A stretch of DNA of 14,975 nucleotides, taken from the NCBI GenBank assembly GCA_964439085.1, contig CAYTNB010000052.1, positions 1 to 14,975 on the forward strand, in the 5' to 3' direction. The notes below the pieces were generated by a model. It made no database searches, was not told where the DNA came from, and saw only the letters and a program-made list of their open reading frames with translations. Both the position numbers and the translations under genes were made by a program. This DNA is from JAADIV01 sp964439085 (GTDB taxonomy: Bacteria > Desulfobacterota > Desulfobulbia > Desulfobulbales > VMSU01). Of this stretch, positions 6,428 through 14,609 are shown piece after piece; the first letter of the stretch is position 1; each line of letters opens with the position of its first letter.

Positions 6428-8353
6428 ATGATGAATCATAAATATTACCGGATCATTTTTGTCCTCCTGACCACAATCATCTTAAGCGCCGTTATACCAG
6501 TTTCAGCAGCACCCAAGCCGATGGCGCTGAATTTTAATGATGCCGATATCCGCGCCGTCATCACCGGCATAGGACGGATTCTTCACCGGAATTTTGTTAT
6601 TGACCCCGCCGTCAAAGGCAAGGTTACCATTATCTCCAACCGAGCCATGTCCAATGACGATGTCTATAAGTCCTTACTGACCATATTGAAGGTGCATGGC
6701 TATACCACCATTGACAACGGTGGTATCACTGTTATTGCACCGATGGCCCGCAGCCTGCAATTTGATGTCCCGGTGCGGTCGGACAAGACAGCCGGATTGG
6801 TGAAACATGCCGGATTAATTACCAGAATCCACGTCCTGCGTTATATAGAGGCGGACAAGGCAGTAGCCGTTCTCCAGCCAATGTTGACGACTAAGGGCCA
6901 GATAAGCACCCTGAAAAAGGGGAATATCATCATTATCACTGCCCCTGCAGTCACGGTTAAGCGTTTACTGACTATCATCGGCTATATCGACACGGATAAC
7001 CACGAGTTGTCCACCGTTACTCTGGAATATGCTGACGCCAGACAGGCGGCTGCCATCATTGAGCGGCTGGAACTGAAAAGCGGCAGGATAAGACCGTCCC
7101 AACTGCAATTGGCTGTTGATGAACGCACCAATGCCATTATCATATCCGGCGATCCGGATATCGTCCTGCGGGTAAAGGCGGTTATCGGCCGTTTGGATAC
7201 CCCGATAAAAAAGGACAATAGTACCCAGGTTGTCTTCCTGCATTATGCCAAGGCCAAAGACCTGGCCGCCATCCTGAACAAGATGCGCATACAGAACCCG
7301 GCAGCCGCCGCCACTAAATCCGGCCAAAAGAATACCGAGGCCCCGGCTCAGGTTCAGGCCGATGAAGGAACCAACGCCCTGCTTATTACGGCCCCGCCAA
7401 CCGTCATGAAAACCCTGCGCTCGGTGATTATGCAGCTGGATATCCGCCGGGCTCAGGTTATGATTGAGGCAATTATCGCTGAAGTTTCCACCAACAAAGC
7501 GGCGGAACTGGGGGTACAGTGGCAGGCCACCGCCAACACCGGACCCGACAGCAGCGGGGTCGTCGGCGGCACAAATTTCAACGGTACCGGCAATGGTATC
7601 ACCCAATTGAGCGTCAATCCTCTCTCCGTCGGCAGCGGTCTGAGCCTGGGATATTTTCGCGGCACTACCAGTATCCTTGGCACCGATGTCCTCAATCTCG
7701 GTGTTCTGTTGAGGGCGCTGACTTCCGACAACGACACCAATATTCTGTCCACCCCCTCCCTGGTTACCCTGGATAACGAGGAGGCAGAAATAGTCGTTGG
7801 GCAGAATGTCCCGTTTGTTACCGGCAGTTACACCTCCACCGGCAGCAGCACCCTGCCGACCAACCCCTTTCAAACCATTGCCCGGCGGGATATCGGCATC
7901 AAACTAAAGGTAAAACCGCAAATCAACGAAGGAAACACAATCAGACTGGATATCGAACAGGAGGTTTCCAATCTGACTAATGAGGCTAACGAGGGGGGGA
8001 CCATAACCAATAATCGTTCCATAAAAACAAGCGTTATCATTGAAAATAACAAGGTTCTGGTATTGGGCGGACTTATCAGTGATGATGTTCAGGAGGGGAT
8101 TGCAAAGGTGCCCATCCTTGGCAGCATTCCCATATTAGGCCTGTTATTTCGCTACAAGAACAGCAAACATGTAAAACGCAATCTTATGGTCTTTATTAAA
8201 CCGCAAATTATCCGCAACGAGCCTACCGGCTCTGCCATCACCTTCGATAAATATGACGCCATGCGCCGCCAGCAGCAGCAAAGCGGTGCCGGCGGTATTA
8301 TCCTGATGCCGTCTGACAAGTCTCCCGTGCTGCCGGAACAACAAAACCAATGA
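6428..8353 (+). CDS. gspD: Type II secretion outer-membrane secretin GspD
   Basis: This 641-aa secretin forms the multimeric outer-membrane gate. A signal peptide (cleavage near VSA/APK, residues 27/28) precedes N0 (about 32-105, starting MALNFNDADI), N1 (about 130-190), N2 (about 195-258) and N3 (about 265-340). The secretin core (about 343-597) has VMIEAIIAEV, the gate-region VGQNVPFVTGSY and the late motif VLVLGGLISD...VPILGSIPILGLLF. A short Gln-rich tail follows and may be the pilotin-binding S region. Length is normal for the family. Two adjacent ATGs exist, at 6428 and 6431; CGGAG at 6421-6425 is better spaced for 6431. The last bases overlap gspE as ATGA. Confidence 0.96.
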   Translation: MMNHKYYRIIFVLLTTIILSAVIPVSAAPKPMALNFNDADIRAVITGIGRILHRNFVIDPAVKGKVTIISNRAMSNDDVYKSLLTILKVHGYTTIDNGGITVIAPMARSLQFDVPVRSDKTAGLVKHAGLITRIHVLRYIEADKAVAVLQPMLTTKGQISTLKKGNIIIITAPAVTVKRLLTIIGYIDTDNHELSTVTLEYADARQAAAIIERLELKSGRIRPSQLQLAVDERTNAIIISGDPDIVLRVKAVIGRLDTPIKKDNSTQVVFLHYAKAKDLAAILNKMRIQNPAAAATKSGQKNTEAPAQVQADEGTNALLITAPPTVMKTLRSVIMQLDIRRAQVMIEAIIAEVSTNKAAELGVQWQATANTGPDSSGVVGGTNFNGTGNGITQLSVNPLSVGSGLSLGYFRGTTSILGTDVLNLGVLLRALTSDNDTNILSTPSLVTLDNEEAEIVVGQNVPFVTGSYTSTGSSTLPTNPFQTIARRDIGIKLKVKPQINEGNTIRLDIEQEVSNLTNEANEGGTITNNRSIKTSVIIENNKVLVLGGLISDDVQEGIAKVPILGSIPILGLLFRYKNSKHVKRNLMVFIKPQIIRNEPTGSAITFDKYDAMRRQQQQSGAGGIILMPSDKSPVLPEQQNQ

Positions 8354-9681
8354 AGCACCCGCCCTACCGCTTTGCCAAACAACACGGCCTGCTGCTTGAC
8401 GGTGAGGAGTCAGGAGCCGCACTGGTCTGCGGATGTGGCAGCCCAGCGCCTGCCGCCCTCTCGGAACTGCGCCGTTTCCTGAACCGCCCTCTGCGCCTTA
8501 CCCTGATAGACGAACAATTATTTGACTCCCTTTTGCGCCGCAATTATGAAAGCGGCGGCGCAGAGGCCCTGCAAGACGTGGATGGTCTGGGAGAAGACGC
8601 CGATCTCGCCGCCATGGCCCAGAAGCTGTCGGAACCGGAAGACTTGCTGGAAAGTCAGGATGATGCCCCCATTATCAGGCTGATTAACGGTCTTCTCACC
8701 GAAGCGGTGAAGGAAAACGCCTCGGATATCCATATAGAGCCGTTTGAGCGCCGCCTCCGCGTACGTTTCCGGGTGGACGGCGTTTTGCGACAGGTGATAG
8801 AGCCTGCTGCCAGACTGGCCCCCCTGCTGGTTTCCCGCATAAAGGTCATGGCCCGGCTGGATATTGCCGAAAAAAGGCTGCCACAGGATGGCCGCATCTC
8901 CCTGAAAATAGCGGGACGCCCCGTTGACGTGCGGGTCTCCACCATTCCATCGGGTTATGGAGAACGGGTGGTTCTGCGTCTTCTGGACAAACAGACCGGC
9001 CGCCTTGATTTAAGCCGTCTGGGGATGGACGACAGGACTTTGCGCCGCACGCAAAACCTGATCCGGCAGCCCAACGGTATTATTCTGGTTACCGGCCCCA
9101 CCGGATCAGGCAAAACCACGACCCTTTACGCCATATTGAGCCAGTTAAACGAGGAGCGACGTAATATCCTCACCGTTGAAGACCCCATCGAATACTATCT
9201 GGACGGCATTGGTCAGACCCAGGTAAATTACAAGACGGAGATGACCTTCGCCAGGGGCCTGCGGGCTATTCTGCGTCAGGACCCTGATGTGGTGATGATT
9301 GGTGAGATTCGAGACCTGGAAACAGCTAGAATCGCCGTGCAGGCTAGCTTGACGGGCCATCTTGTCCTGTCCACCCTGCATACCAACACGGCGGTGGGGG
9401 CCGTGACCAGGCTGCAGGATATGGGGATTGAACCGTTCCTGTTGTCTTCATCCCTCCTGGCCGTCCTGGCTCAGCGGCTTATACGCCTTCTCTGCCCGAA
9501 ATGCCGTCTACTCTACAAGCCCACAGAAACAGAATACCACGCTTTCGCCAGGCACCAGGCTGGACAGGGGAATATATACCGCCCGGTTGGCTGCGGGCAA
9601 TGCGGCAATTCCGGTTATAAAGGACGCAGCGGGATTTATAACCGGAATTGTTGGAGATCAATGATGCCCTGCGCACCATAA
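8350..9681 (+). CDS. gspE: Type II secretion ATPase GspE, C-terminus lost to a frameshift
   Basis: GspE is the cytoplasmic hexameric ATPase that drives pseudopilus assembly, docking on GspL. The 443-residue reading frame carries the N-terminal domain, Walker A GPTGSGKT at 249-256, an Asp box (TVEDPIEYY), the Walker B region DPDVVMIGEIRD at 311-322, a His box (GHLVLSTLHTN), and the zinc-binding tetracysteine C382, C385, C415, C418. After GIY at 428-430, family members continue ELLEI...; here 13 unrelated residues and a stop follow. The native sequence resumes in another frame and ends at 9830; without the 5 extra bases the protein would be 491 aa, normal for GspE. Start ATG 8350 overlaps the gspD stop. 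The visible catalytic motifs are intact, but the terminal 61 residues are lost, so reduced or no function is likely unless this is a sequence error. Confidence 0.93.
   Translation: MKHPPYRFAKQHGLLLDGEESGAALVCGCGSPAPAALSELRRFLNRPLRLTLIDEQLFDSLLRRNYESGGAEALQDVDGLGEDADLAAMAQKLSEPEDLLESQDDAPIIRLINGLLTEAVKENASDIHIEPFERRLRVRFRVDGVLRQVIEPAARLAPLLVSRIKVMARLDIAEKRLPQDGRISLKIAGRPVDVRVSTIPSGYGERVVLRLLDKQTGRLDLSRLGMDDRTLRRTQNLIRQPNGIILVTGPTGSGKTTTLYAILSQLNEERRNILTVEDPIEYYLDGIGQTQVNYKTEMTFARGLRAILRQDPDVVMIGEIRDLETARIAVQASLTGHLVLSTLHTNTAVGAVTRLQDMGIEPFLLSSSLLAVLAQRLIRLLCPKCRLLYKPTETEYHAFARHQAGQGNIYRPVGCGQCGNSGYKGRSGIYNRNCWRSMMPCAP
9606..9650. repeat. Perfect 16-bp inverted repeat at the gspE frameshift
   Basis: CAATTCCGGTTATAAA (9606-9621) and TTTATAACCGGAATTG (9635-9650) are exact reverse complements with a 13-base spacer (9622-9634). 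Bases 9640-9644 (AACCG) in the right arm are exactly the five that disrupt the reading frame, and they are complementary to CGGTT in the left arm. Confidence 0.97.
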
Positions 9682-9830
9682 TTCACCGACAGGGCGGTGA
9701 ACAAGAACTGAAGGAGGCGGCACGACTAACAATACCCATCCTGCAGGACGGCTGGCGGCGCATAATTCATGGCGACACCAGTATCGAAGAGGTTCTGCGG
9801 GTAGGCGGCCATGAGACGGAGGAGATATAA
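9640..9830 (+). pseudogene. gspE: Out-of-frame C-terminal part of gspE
   Basis: From 9645 the frame reads ELLEINDALRTIIH and runs 61 residues to TAA 9828-9830. This is the normal C-terminal end of a GspE/PilB-type ATPase, directly following the GIY encoded at 9631-9639 in the first frame. The segment has no ATG and no ribosome binding site of its own; only TTG codons near 9648 are available, so separate translation is unlikely. Conservation up to the final codon and the abutting gspF start suggest a recent lesion. Confidence 0.88.
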
Positions 9831-11036
9831 ATGGCCGCCTTTGAATACGAGGCCCTGGACAGTCGCGGACATCTCCGGCGAGGGGTAATCGAGGGCGACA
9901 CCCCCCGCCGGGTGCGCCAGACGCTGCGACATCAGGCGCTTATCCCTCTGTCAGTAATAGCTGCCGCCCGCAAGCAGAGCCAGACCGCCCTCGTCAGGGG
10001 GCGGCTGACGACCGCCGAGTTAGCCCTTATAACCCGCCAGTTGTCCACCATGTTGCGTTCCGGCGCCACCCTGGCGGAGGCCCTGGATATAACCGCAAGA
10101 CAAAATGACAATAAACGAAGCCAGCGTCTGTTGATGACACTACGTTCCGGCATTATGGAGGGGCGCAGTCTGGCAGATTCATGCGCAGATTTTCCCGCCA
10201 CCTTCACAACACTTTACCGGGCCACTATTGCCGCCGGCGAACATTCCGGCGCCCTGGATATAGTTCTGGAGCAACTGGCCGATTATACTGAATTTCGCTC
10301 ACAGCTACGCCAGAAGATAACCATGGCAATGATCTATCCTGTCCTGTTAACCGTTGTGGCCATTCTCATCGTCAGTGGTCTGATAGCCTTTGTGGTGCCG
10401 CAGGTGGTCTCGGTATTTATCAACACCGGCCAGCAGCTGCCACTGTTGACCCGGATACTCATTGTCAGCAGCGCCTGGCTGCAACAGCATATTATCATCC
10501 TGATTCCTGCTGCCCTTTTACTGGTCTTTCTGGGCAGACTAGCCTTGAGACAGGAAAACAACCGCCTGCGTCTCCATACCATACTGCTGATGATACCGCT
10601 GATTAGCAAGTTAATTGTGGCGCTTGAGACTGCGGGTTTTACCAGAGCCTTCAGTATCCTTACCGCGTCCGGCACTCCCGTACTTGAAGGACTGCGGATA
10701 TCGGGACAGGTTATGAATAATCTGGTTATGCGGGAGGCAGTAAAACGGGCCGTTATTATGGTGCGGGAGGGGAGCAGCCTTTCCGAGGCCCTGCGGCAGG
10801 GCAACTGTTTCCCGCCAACGACAATACACCTCATCGCCAGCGGCGAGGCCGGTGCCGAACTGGATAAAATGCTTGAACAGGCGGCCGCAGGCCACGAAAG
10901 GGAAATACAGACACTCACCGGCACTCTGCTGGCCCTTTTCGAGCCATTGCTCATCTTAATCATGGGCGGCGTTGTCCTCTTTATCGTTTTAGCCATTATG
11001 CTGCCTATCTTCAACCTGAACCAACTGGTGAAATGA
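9831..11036 (+). CDS. gspF: Type II secretion platform protein GspF
   Basis: This 401-aa polytopic inner-membrane protein is the platform that works with GspE and GspL to insert pseudopilins. It has the two repeated cytoplasmic helical domains of the T2SSF family (about 65-165 and 268-370), with LITRQLSTMLRSGATLAEAL at 66-85 and the equivalent AFSILTASGTPVLEGL at 273-288. Membrane segments lie at about 168-192, 222-238 and 372-392. ATG 9831 directly follows the gspE TAA and is preceded by GGAGGAG (9818-9824) at 6 bases, so it can still be translated although ribosomes stop 150 bases earlier in the frameshifted gspE. It overlaps gspI as ATGA. Confidence 0.96.
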   Translation: MAAFEYEALDSRGHLRRGVIEGDTPRRVRQTLRHQALIPLSVIAAARKQSQTALVRGRLTTAELALITRQLSTMLRSGATLAEALDITARQNDNKRSQRLLMTLRSGIMEGRSLADSCADFPATFTTLYRATIAAGEHSGALDIVLEQLADYTEFRSQLRQKITMAMIYPVLLTVVAILIVSGLIAFVVPQVVSVFINTGQQLPLLTRILIVSSAWLQQHIIILIPAALLLVFLGRLALRQENNRLRLHTILLMIPLISKLIVALETAGFTRAFSILTASGTPVLEGLRISGQVMNNLVMREAVKRAVIMVREGSSLSEALRQGNCFPPTTIHLIASGEAGAELDKMLEQAAAGHEREIQTLTGTLLALFEPLLILIMGGVVLFIVLAIMLPIFNLNQLVK

Positions 11037-11407
11037 GGCCGCAGAACCGACAAAGCGCCGGGGGCTTTACCCTGCTTGAAATTCTGGTGGCCCTGGCCGT
11101 AGTCAGCGTTGTCATGGCAGCGGCCATAAGAACGAGCGTTATCACCACCCGCAATACTGCCCTGCTGCGGGAAAAACTTGTCAGTCACTGGGTGGTAATG
11201 AATGAGGCCGCCCGTCTGCGTCTGGCTGACAAAAATGTGCCGCCAGGAGTAGAAAATGGTGAAGCGGTCATGGGCGGTCGGCGGTGGCGGTGGCAGCGGC
11301 AGACGACAACAACGGCAGATCCGCAAATGCACAGAGTAGTTATCTCTGCCGGCCCGGCGGAAAGACAGGAGACCGTCTCGTCACTCATTATCTATCTGGG
11401 ACAATAG
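11033..11407 (+). CDS. gspI: Minor pseudopilin GspI
   Basis: This 124-aa protein has a prepilin-type leader cut after G11 (GG/FTLLEILVAL), with the conserved Glu at mature position 5 (E16). GspI rather than GspG or GspH is indicated by the sequence after the helix (KLVSHWVVMNEAARLRL) and by GGRRWRWQ at 81-88, both typical of the family. With GspJ and GspK it forms the pseudopilus tip complex. Its ATG overlaps the gspF stop, so the usual gspG and gspH are missing between them. Confidence 0.92.
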   Translation: MRPQNRQSAGGFTLLEILVALAVVSVVMAAAIRTSVITTRNTALLREKLVSHWVVMNEAARLRLADKNVPPGVENGEAVMGGRRWRWQRQTTTTADPQMHRVVISAGPAERQETVSSLIIYLGQ

Positions 11408-11409
11408 AC

Positions 11410-11988
11410 ATGACATCCACCCGCCGCCGTGTGAATCAACAAGGCTTCACCCTTATGGAGTTACTGATCGCCCTCAGCGTCTTTGCCGTAATGGGTGTCA
11501 TGATTATGGGTGGCCTGCGTTCATTAGCTAGAGCCAGGAGCAACAACCGTCTGGCGGAACAGCGTCTGGCGGAGCTGGCCAATGCCCTGACCCTGCTTGA
11601 GCACGACCTGATTCAGACCGTCAACGAATTGCCCCTCAGCTATAATCCGCTTGAGTCGGAACTGGAATTTACCCGCACGGGATGGCGGAATCCGGGGTAC
11701 GCCAAACGTAGCTCGCTCAAAAAAATCACCTATGTATGCCGAGCCGGCCAGTTGAGTCGTCAGCTTTGGCCCGATCCGGCGGATACGGAATCGGCTCCCT
11801 TCACGGAGCTGCTGTTAGACAAGGTTGACAAGTGCCGGGTTCGTTTCTTCAACCAATCGTGGTATGAAGGGCCCTGGCCGCCACCAAAGCAAATGAAGCA
11901 GCAACCGCAGGTTCACGCTTTGGAATTTATAATCACTCTGAAGGATATGGGAGTCTTTAACCGTATCTTTCTGCTACCGGGAGGATGA
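11410..11988 (+). CDS. gspJ: Minor pseudopilin GspJ
   Basis: ATG 11410, 2 bases after the gspI stop, gives 192 residues. An open frame exists upstream but lies inside gspI and lacks pseudopilin character. The leader is cut after G12 (QQG/FTLMELLIAL) with Glu at mature position 5 (E17). The later part has the GspJ signature RTGWRNP followed by ITYVCRAGQLSRQLWP. GspJ binds GspI and GspK at the pseudopilus tip. The end overlaps gspK as ATGA. Confidence 0.93.
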   Translation: MTSTRRRVNQQGFTLMELLIALSVFAVMGVMIMGGLRSLARARSNNRLAEQRLAELANALTLLEHDLIQTVNELPLSYNPLESELEFTRTGWRNPGYAKRSSLKKITYVCRAGQLSRQLWPDPADTESAPFTELLLDKVDKCRVRFFNQSWYEGPWPPPKQMKQQPQVHALEFIITLKDMGVFNRIFLLPGG

Positions 11989-12881
11989 TTGTGTTGATGG
12001 ATAATCACGGTGCAGCCCTGCTCACCGCCCTCCTGGCCGCCGCCCTGGCCGCTTTTCTGGCCGCCGCGATGCTGTCTTCCCAGCAGATCGAGATAAGGCG
12101 TCTGGGTAATATCATCAATAACGATCAGGCCTATGTACTTTCCCTGAGTCTGGAAAAATGGGCCGGTAATGTCCTGATCAATGATGCTGGGCGGGGCGGC
12201 ACCGATTACCCGGCTGAAGCGTGGAATGCGGGGCTGCCCCCGGGGCTGGTGGACGGTGGCCGGGCAAGTTGCGCTATCAGTGATCTGCAGGGTATCTTTA
12301 ATCTCAACAATCTATTGGCCGACAACCGCCAGTTAAGGTCTTACAGCCGTCGGCAATTCATACGTCTCCTGAGCCTTTGCGGAACGGCAGACAACCTGGC
12401 TCCTGATATATTTCAGTGGCTGGCCCGGCAGGATCAGACATTCAAATTTGTCACCCCATCCCGGCTTATGCAGGTTCCGGAGCTTGAACCTGATGAATTC
12501 CGCCGCCTGGCCCCCTTTATTTGCGCCCTGCCAACTCCCACCCTCTTGAATATCAATACCGCCCCGTCTCTGCTCACGGCCTCTCTGGCCGAAAACATAA
12601 GCCTGTCGGAAGCCGGAGATATGATTGCGGCACGACCGCTTAACGGTTACAAGAGTGTGACGGCTTTTATACACGCCTGCCAGAAAACGGGCTGGCAGAC
12701 GGCGGGCATTGATGCACAATTTTTAACTGTCTCCAGCCATTATTTCATGGTAAAATCAACGGTAGATTCGGGACGGGGCCATATCCGCCTGACAAGTATT
12801 CTTAACCGTTCGTCATCTGCGGACAATCGTGGCCGCGCCGCCGGATATCAGGTGATAATCCGTAGTCTGGGTAAAATTTAA
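11985..12881 (+). CDS. gspK: Minor pseudopilin GspK (tip)
   Basis: This protein of up to 298 aa is the large tip pseudopilin. The cleavage site is probably G9/A10 (NHG/AALLTALLAAALAAF), and as usual for GspK there is no Glu at mature position 5. The family regions SSQQIEIRRLGNIINNDQAY and DLQGIFNLNNLL are clear, followed by the helical domain. Three in-frame starts exist: ATG 11985, GTG 11991 and ATG 11997. GGGAGG at 11979-11984 is ideally spaced (6 bases) for GTG 11991, so the true start may be there. The stop overlaps the gspL ATG by one base. Confidence 0.93.
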   Translation: MIVLMDNHGAALLTALLAAALAAFLAAAMLSSQQIEIRRLGNIINNDQAYVLSLSLEKWAGNVLINDAGRGGTDYPAEAWNAGLPPGLVDGGRASCAISDLQGIFNLNNLLADNRQLRSYSRRQFIRLLSLCGTADNLAPDIFQWLARQDQTFKFVTPSRLMQVPELEPDEFRRLAPFICALPTPTLLNINTAPSLLTASLAENISLSEAGDMIAARPLNGYKSVTAFIHACQKTGWQTAGIDAQFLTVSSHYFMVKSTVDSGRGHIRLTSILNRSSSADNRGRAAGYQVIIRSLGKI

Positions 12882-14077
12882 TGGCGTTTTTTTTCATTCA
12901 TTACGAGGGACAGCAGCAGGCACGCTGGTTCAGCGGCGACCAAGCGACGTGCGGTACGCTGCAGGAGGCCGCCAAGGAGGCCGGGCCAGGACAGAATATT
13001 ATTATCCTGATTCCCGGCGAGAGGGTGTCTTTACATAACGCACGGGTTCCCGGCAGCCGCCAGCAAGCCATGCAAGCCGCCCCCTTCGTCATAGAGGAAC
13101 AACTTGCCGATGAGCCGGAAGACCTCCATTTCGCCCTCGGCCCCAGGGACGGGAATGATAGCTGGCCCGTGGCCGTTGTCGGCAGAGAATATATGCGGGA
13201 GATATTTATCGGCTTGTCCGGAGCATCAGTCAGGGCAGGGGCAATAATTCCCGATATTCTGGCCCTGCCCCTTACTGCTGGCGAGTGGACAATATGGCGG
13301 GACGGTCAATGGCTCAAGATTCGTACTGGCGTCTATTCCGGCTGTGTCGTGGAGATGGAAAATTTTTGCTGGTTGATAAAGAACCTGCTTGAAAAATGCA
13401 ATGTTCGGCCCCGGAAACTGAATTTTATGGGGGAAAATTGTCAGAGCGTCGATCTGCCGGATGACTTGCCGAACGGTATACAGACAAATTTCGCCAACAC
13501 CATACCGAAGTGGTGTTTAAATCGGCAGACAAATGCGTATGACCGTGGCCGCACCGCTAAGCCGGATATCAATCTCATCCAGGGCGAGTACAGCCCGGAT
13601 CGTCAGTGGCGGAAGATTTGGCACAACTGGCGGCTACCGGCGGCGCTTCTGGGAATTGTCATCATGCTTTACGGGGCCGCATTATTCGCCAGGGGAATTC
13701 GTCTGCGCAACGAGAGCCACTCTCTTGCGACATCAATTACGAATATTTACCGGCAGACTTTCCCCCAGGCCCGCCATATTGTCAACCCACGCATCCAGAT
13801 GCAGCAGCAACTCGACAAGTTGACGACCGATCGGCAAAACACCTTTTCGGCCCTGCTGACCGCCTTTTATCCGGCCCTGCGAGGAGGCGGAAAACTCAGG
13901 GTCACAGAGTTGCAATTTCATGACCGGCAGTTGGAGATTCACCTCAGCGGCGGGGATATAAACGACATGGATGCCGCCAGAAAGCGGGCAGCCAGCAGTT
14001 TTAACGGTAAAGTGAAATTATATAACGTGTCAACAGACGGCAGGGGGGCGCAGGCCACCATGATACTGACTCAATAG
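12881..14077 (+). CDS. gspL: Type II secretion platform protein GspL
   Basis: This 398-aa bitopic protein recruits the GspE ATPase to the membrane. The cytoplasmic actin-like domain covers about 1-230. The family-typical INLIQGEYSP (230-239) and the W-rich stretch before the membrane precede one transmembrane helix (about 253-272), and a periplasmic ferredoxin-like domain lies at about 310-398. The start overlaps the gspK stop (TAATG) without a strong ribosome binding site, suggesting translational coupling. A run of eight T's (12887-12894) covers codons 3-5. Confidence 0.93.
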   Translation: MAFFFIHYEGQQQARWFSGDQATCGTLQEAAKEAGPGQNIIILIPGERVSLHNARVPGSRQQAMQAAPFVIEEQLADEPEDLHFALGPRDGNDSWPVAVVGREYMREIFIGLSGASVRAGAIIPDILALPLTAGEWTIWRDGQWLKIRTGVYSGCVVEMENFCWLIKNLLEKCNVRPRKLNFMGENCQSVDLPDDLPNGIQTNFANTIPKWCLNRQTNAYDRGRTAKPDINLIQGEYSPDRQWRKIWHNWRLPAALLGIVIMLYGAALFARGIRLRNESHSLATSITNIYRQTFPQARHIVNPRIQMQQQLDKLTTDRQNTFSALLTAFYPALRGGGKLRVTELQFHDRQLEIHLSGGDINDMDAARKRAASSFNGKVKLYNVSTDGRGAQATMILTQ

Positions 14078-14087
14078 GACCTAACAA

Positions 14088-14609
14088 GTGATATTTTTTT
14101 GGTATAATCTTAAACGCCGGGAGCAATACTTGCTCATTCTCGGTGCCTTATTCGTATTTACCGCCGGATCATACAGGCTCATTCTACGGCCCGCCCGGGA
14201 ACAGATAGGCCTCTATCAGGCGAATATATTGAAAAGAGAAGGGGATCTGGTCTGGATGCGGCAGGCAGCCCGGCGGATACAGAACGACAGGAACGTCAAA
14301 TATTATGACAAAACCCTGTCCCCCCTGTCCGCCATTGACCGGGGGGCAAAACAATTTAATCTGAACAAGGCTGTCAACCGCCTGGAGCCGGATGATTCCG
14401 GGCGGATACGGATATGGCTGACCGGGGCCATATTTGACGATATGTTGGCCTGGGTCGAAGACCTACACACCGGCTACGGCATAGACATGATCTCCATCAG
14501 AGCTGCATCCGTACAAGAGCGGCCCGGTATTGTCAACGCCCAGGTAACCTTTCTTGCCCCCGGAACAACAATGCCGCCACCCCGGGAGGCCGACCGGAAG
14601 CAGCCATGA
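14088..14609 (+). CDS. gspM: Type II secretion platform protein GspM
   Basis: This 173-aa bitopic protein partners GspL in the platform. A short basic tail (NLKRREQ) precedes one transmembrane helix (about 13-33), a helical stalk and a periplasmic ferredoxin-like domain. The start is GTG 14088 with AGGA at 14076-14079, 8 bases upstream. Sequence similarity is weak, as usual for GspM, so the call rests on topology, size and the position between gspL and gspN. A seven-T run covers codons 2-5. The stop overlaps gspN as ATGA. Confidence 0.87.
   Translation: MIFFWYNLKRREQYLLILGALFVFTAGSYRLILRPAREQIGLYQANILKREGDLVWMRQAARRIQNDRNVKYYDKTLSPLSAIDRGAKQFNLNKAVNRLEPDDSGRIRIWLTGAIFDDMLAWVEDLHTGYGIDMISIRAASVQERPGIVNAQVTFLAPGTTMPPPREADRKQP

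Noticed and set aside
6965..7873. A 302-codon open frame on the minus strand inside gspD, and similar long minus-strand frames elsewhere in the gsp genes
   Set aside because: They lie wholly within well-supported genes, have low-complexity Gly/Gln or Arg-rich content and show no recognisable domain.
9640..9681. Programmed ribosomal frameshifting in gspE
   Set aside because: A -1 shift could restore the frame, but there is no slippery heptamer, the stem would lie partly upstream of the slip point, and a templated insertion explains all five bases.
11284..11409. A longer N-terminus for gspJ
   Set aside because: It would overlap gspI and put over 50 residues before the prepilin cleavage site; ATG 11410 gives a normal 12-residue leader.
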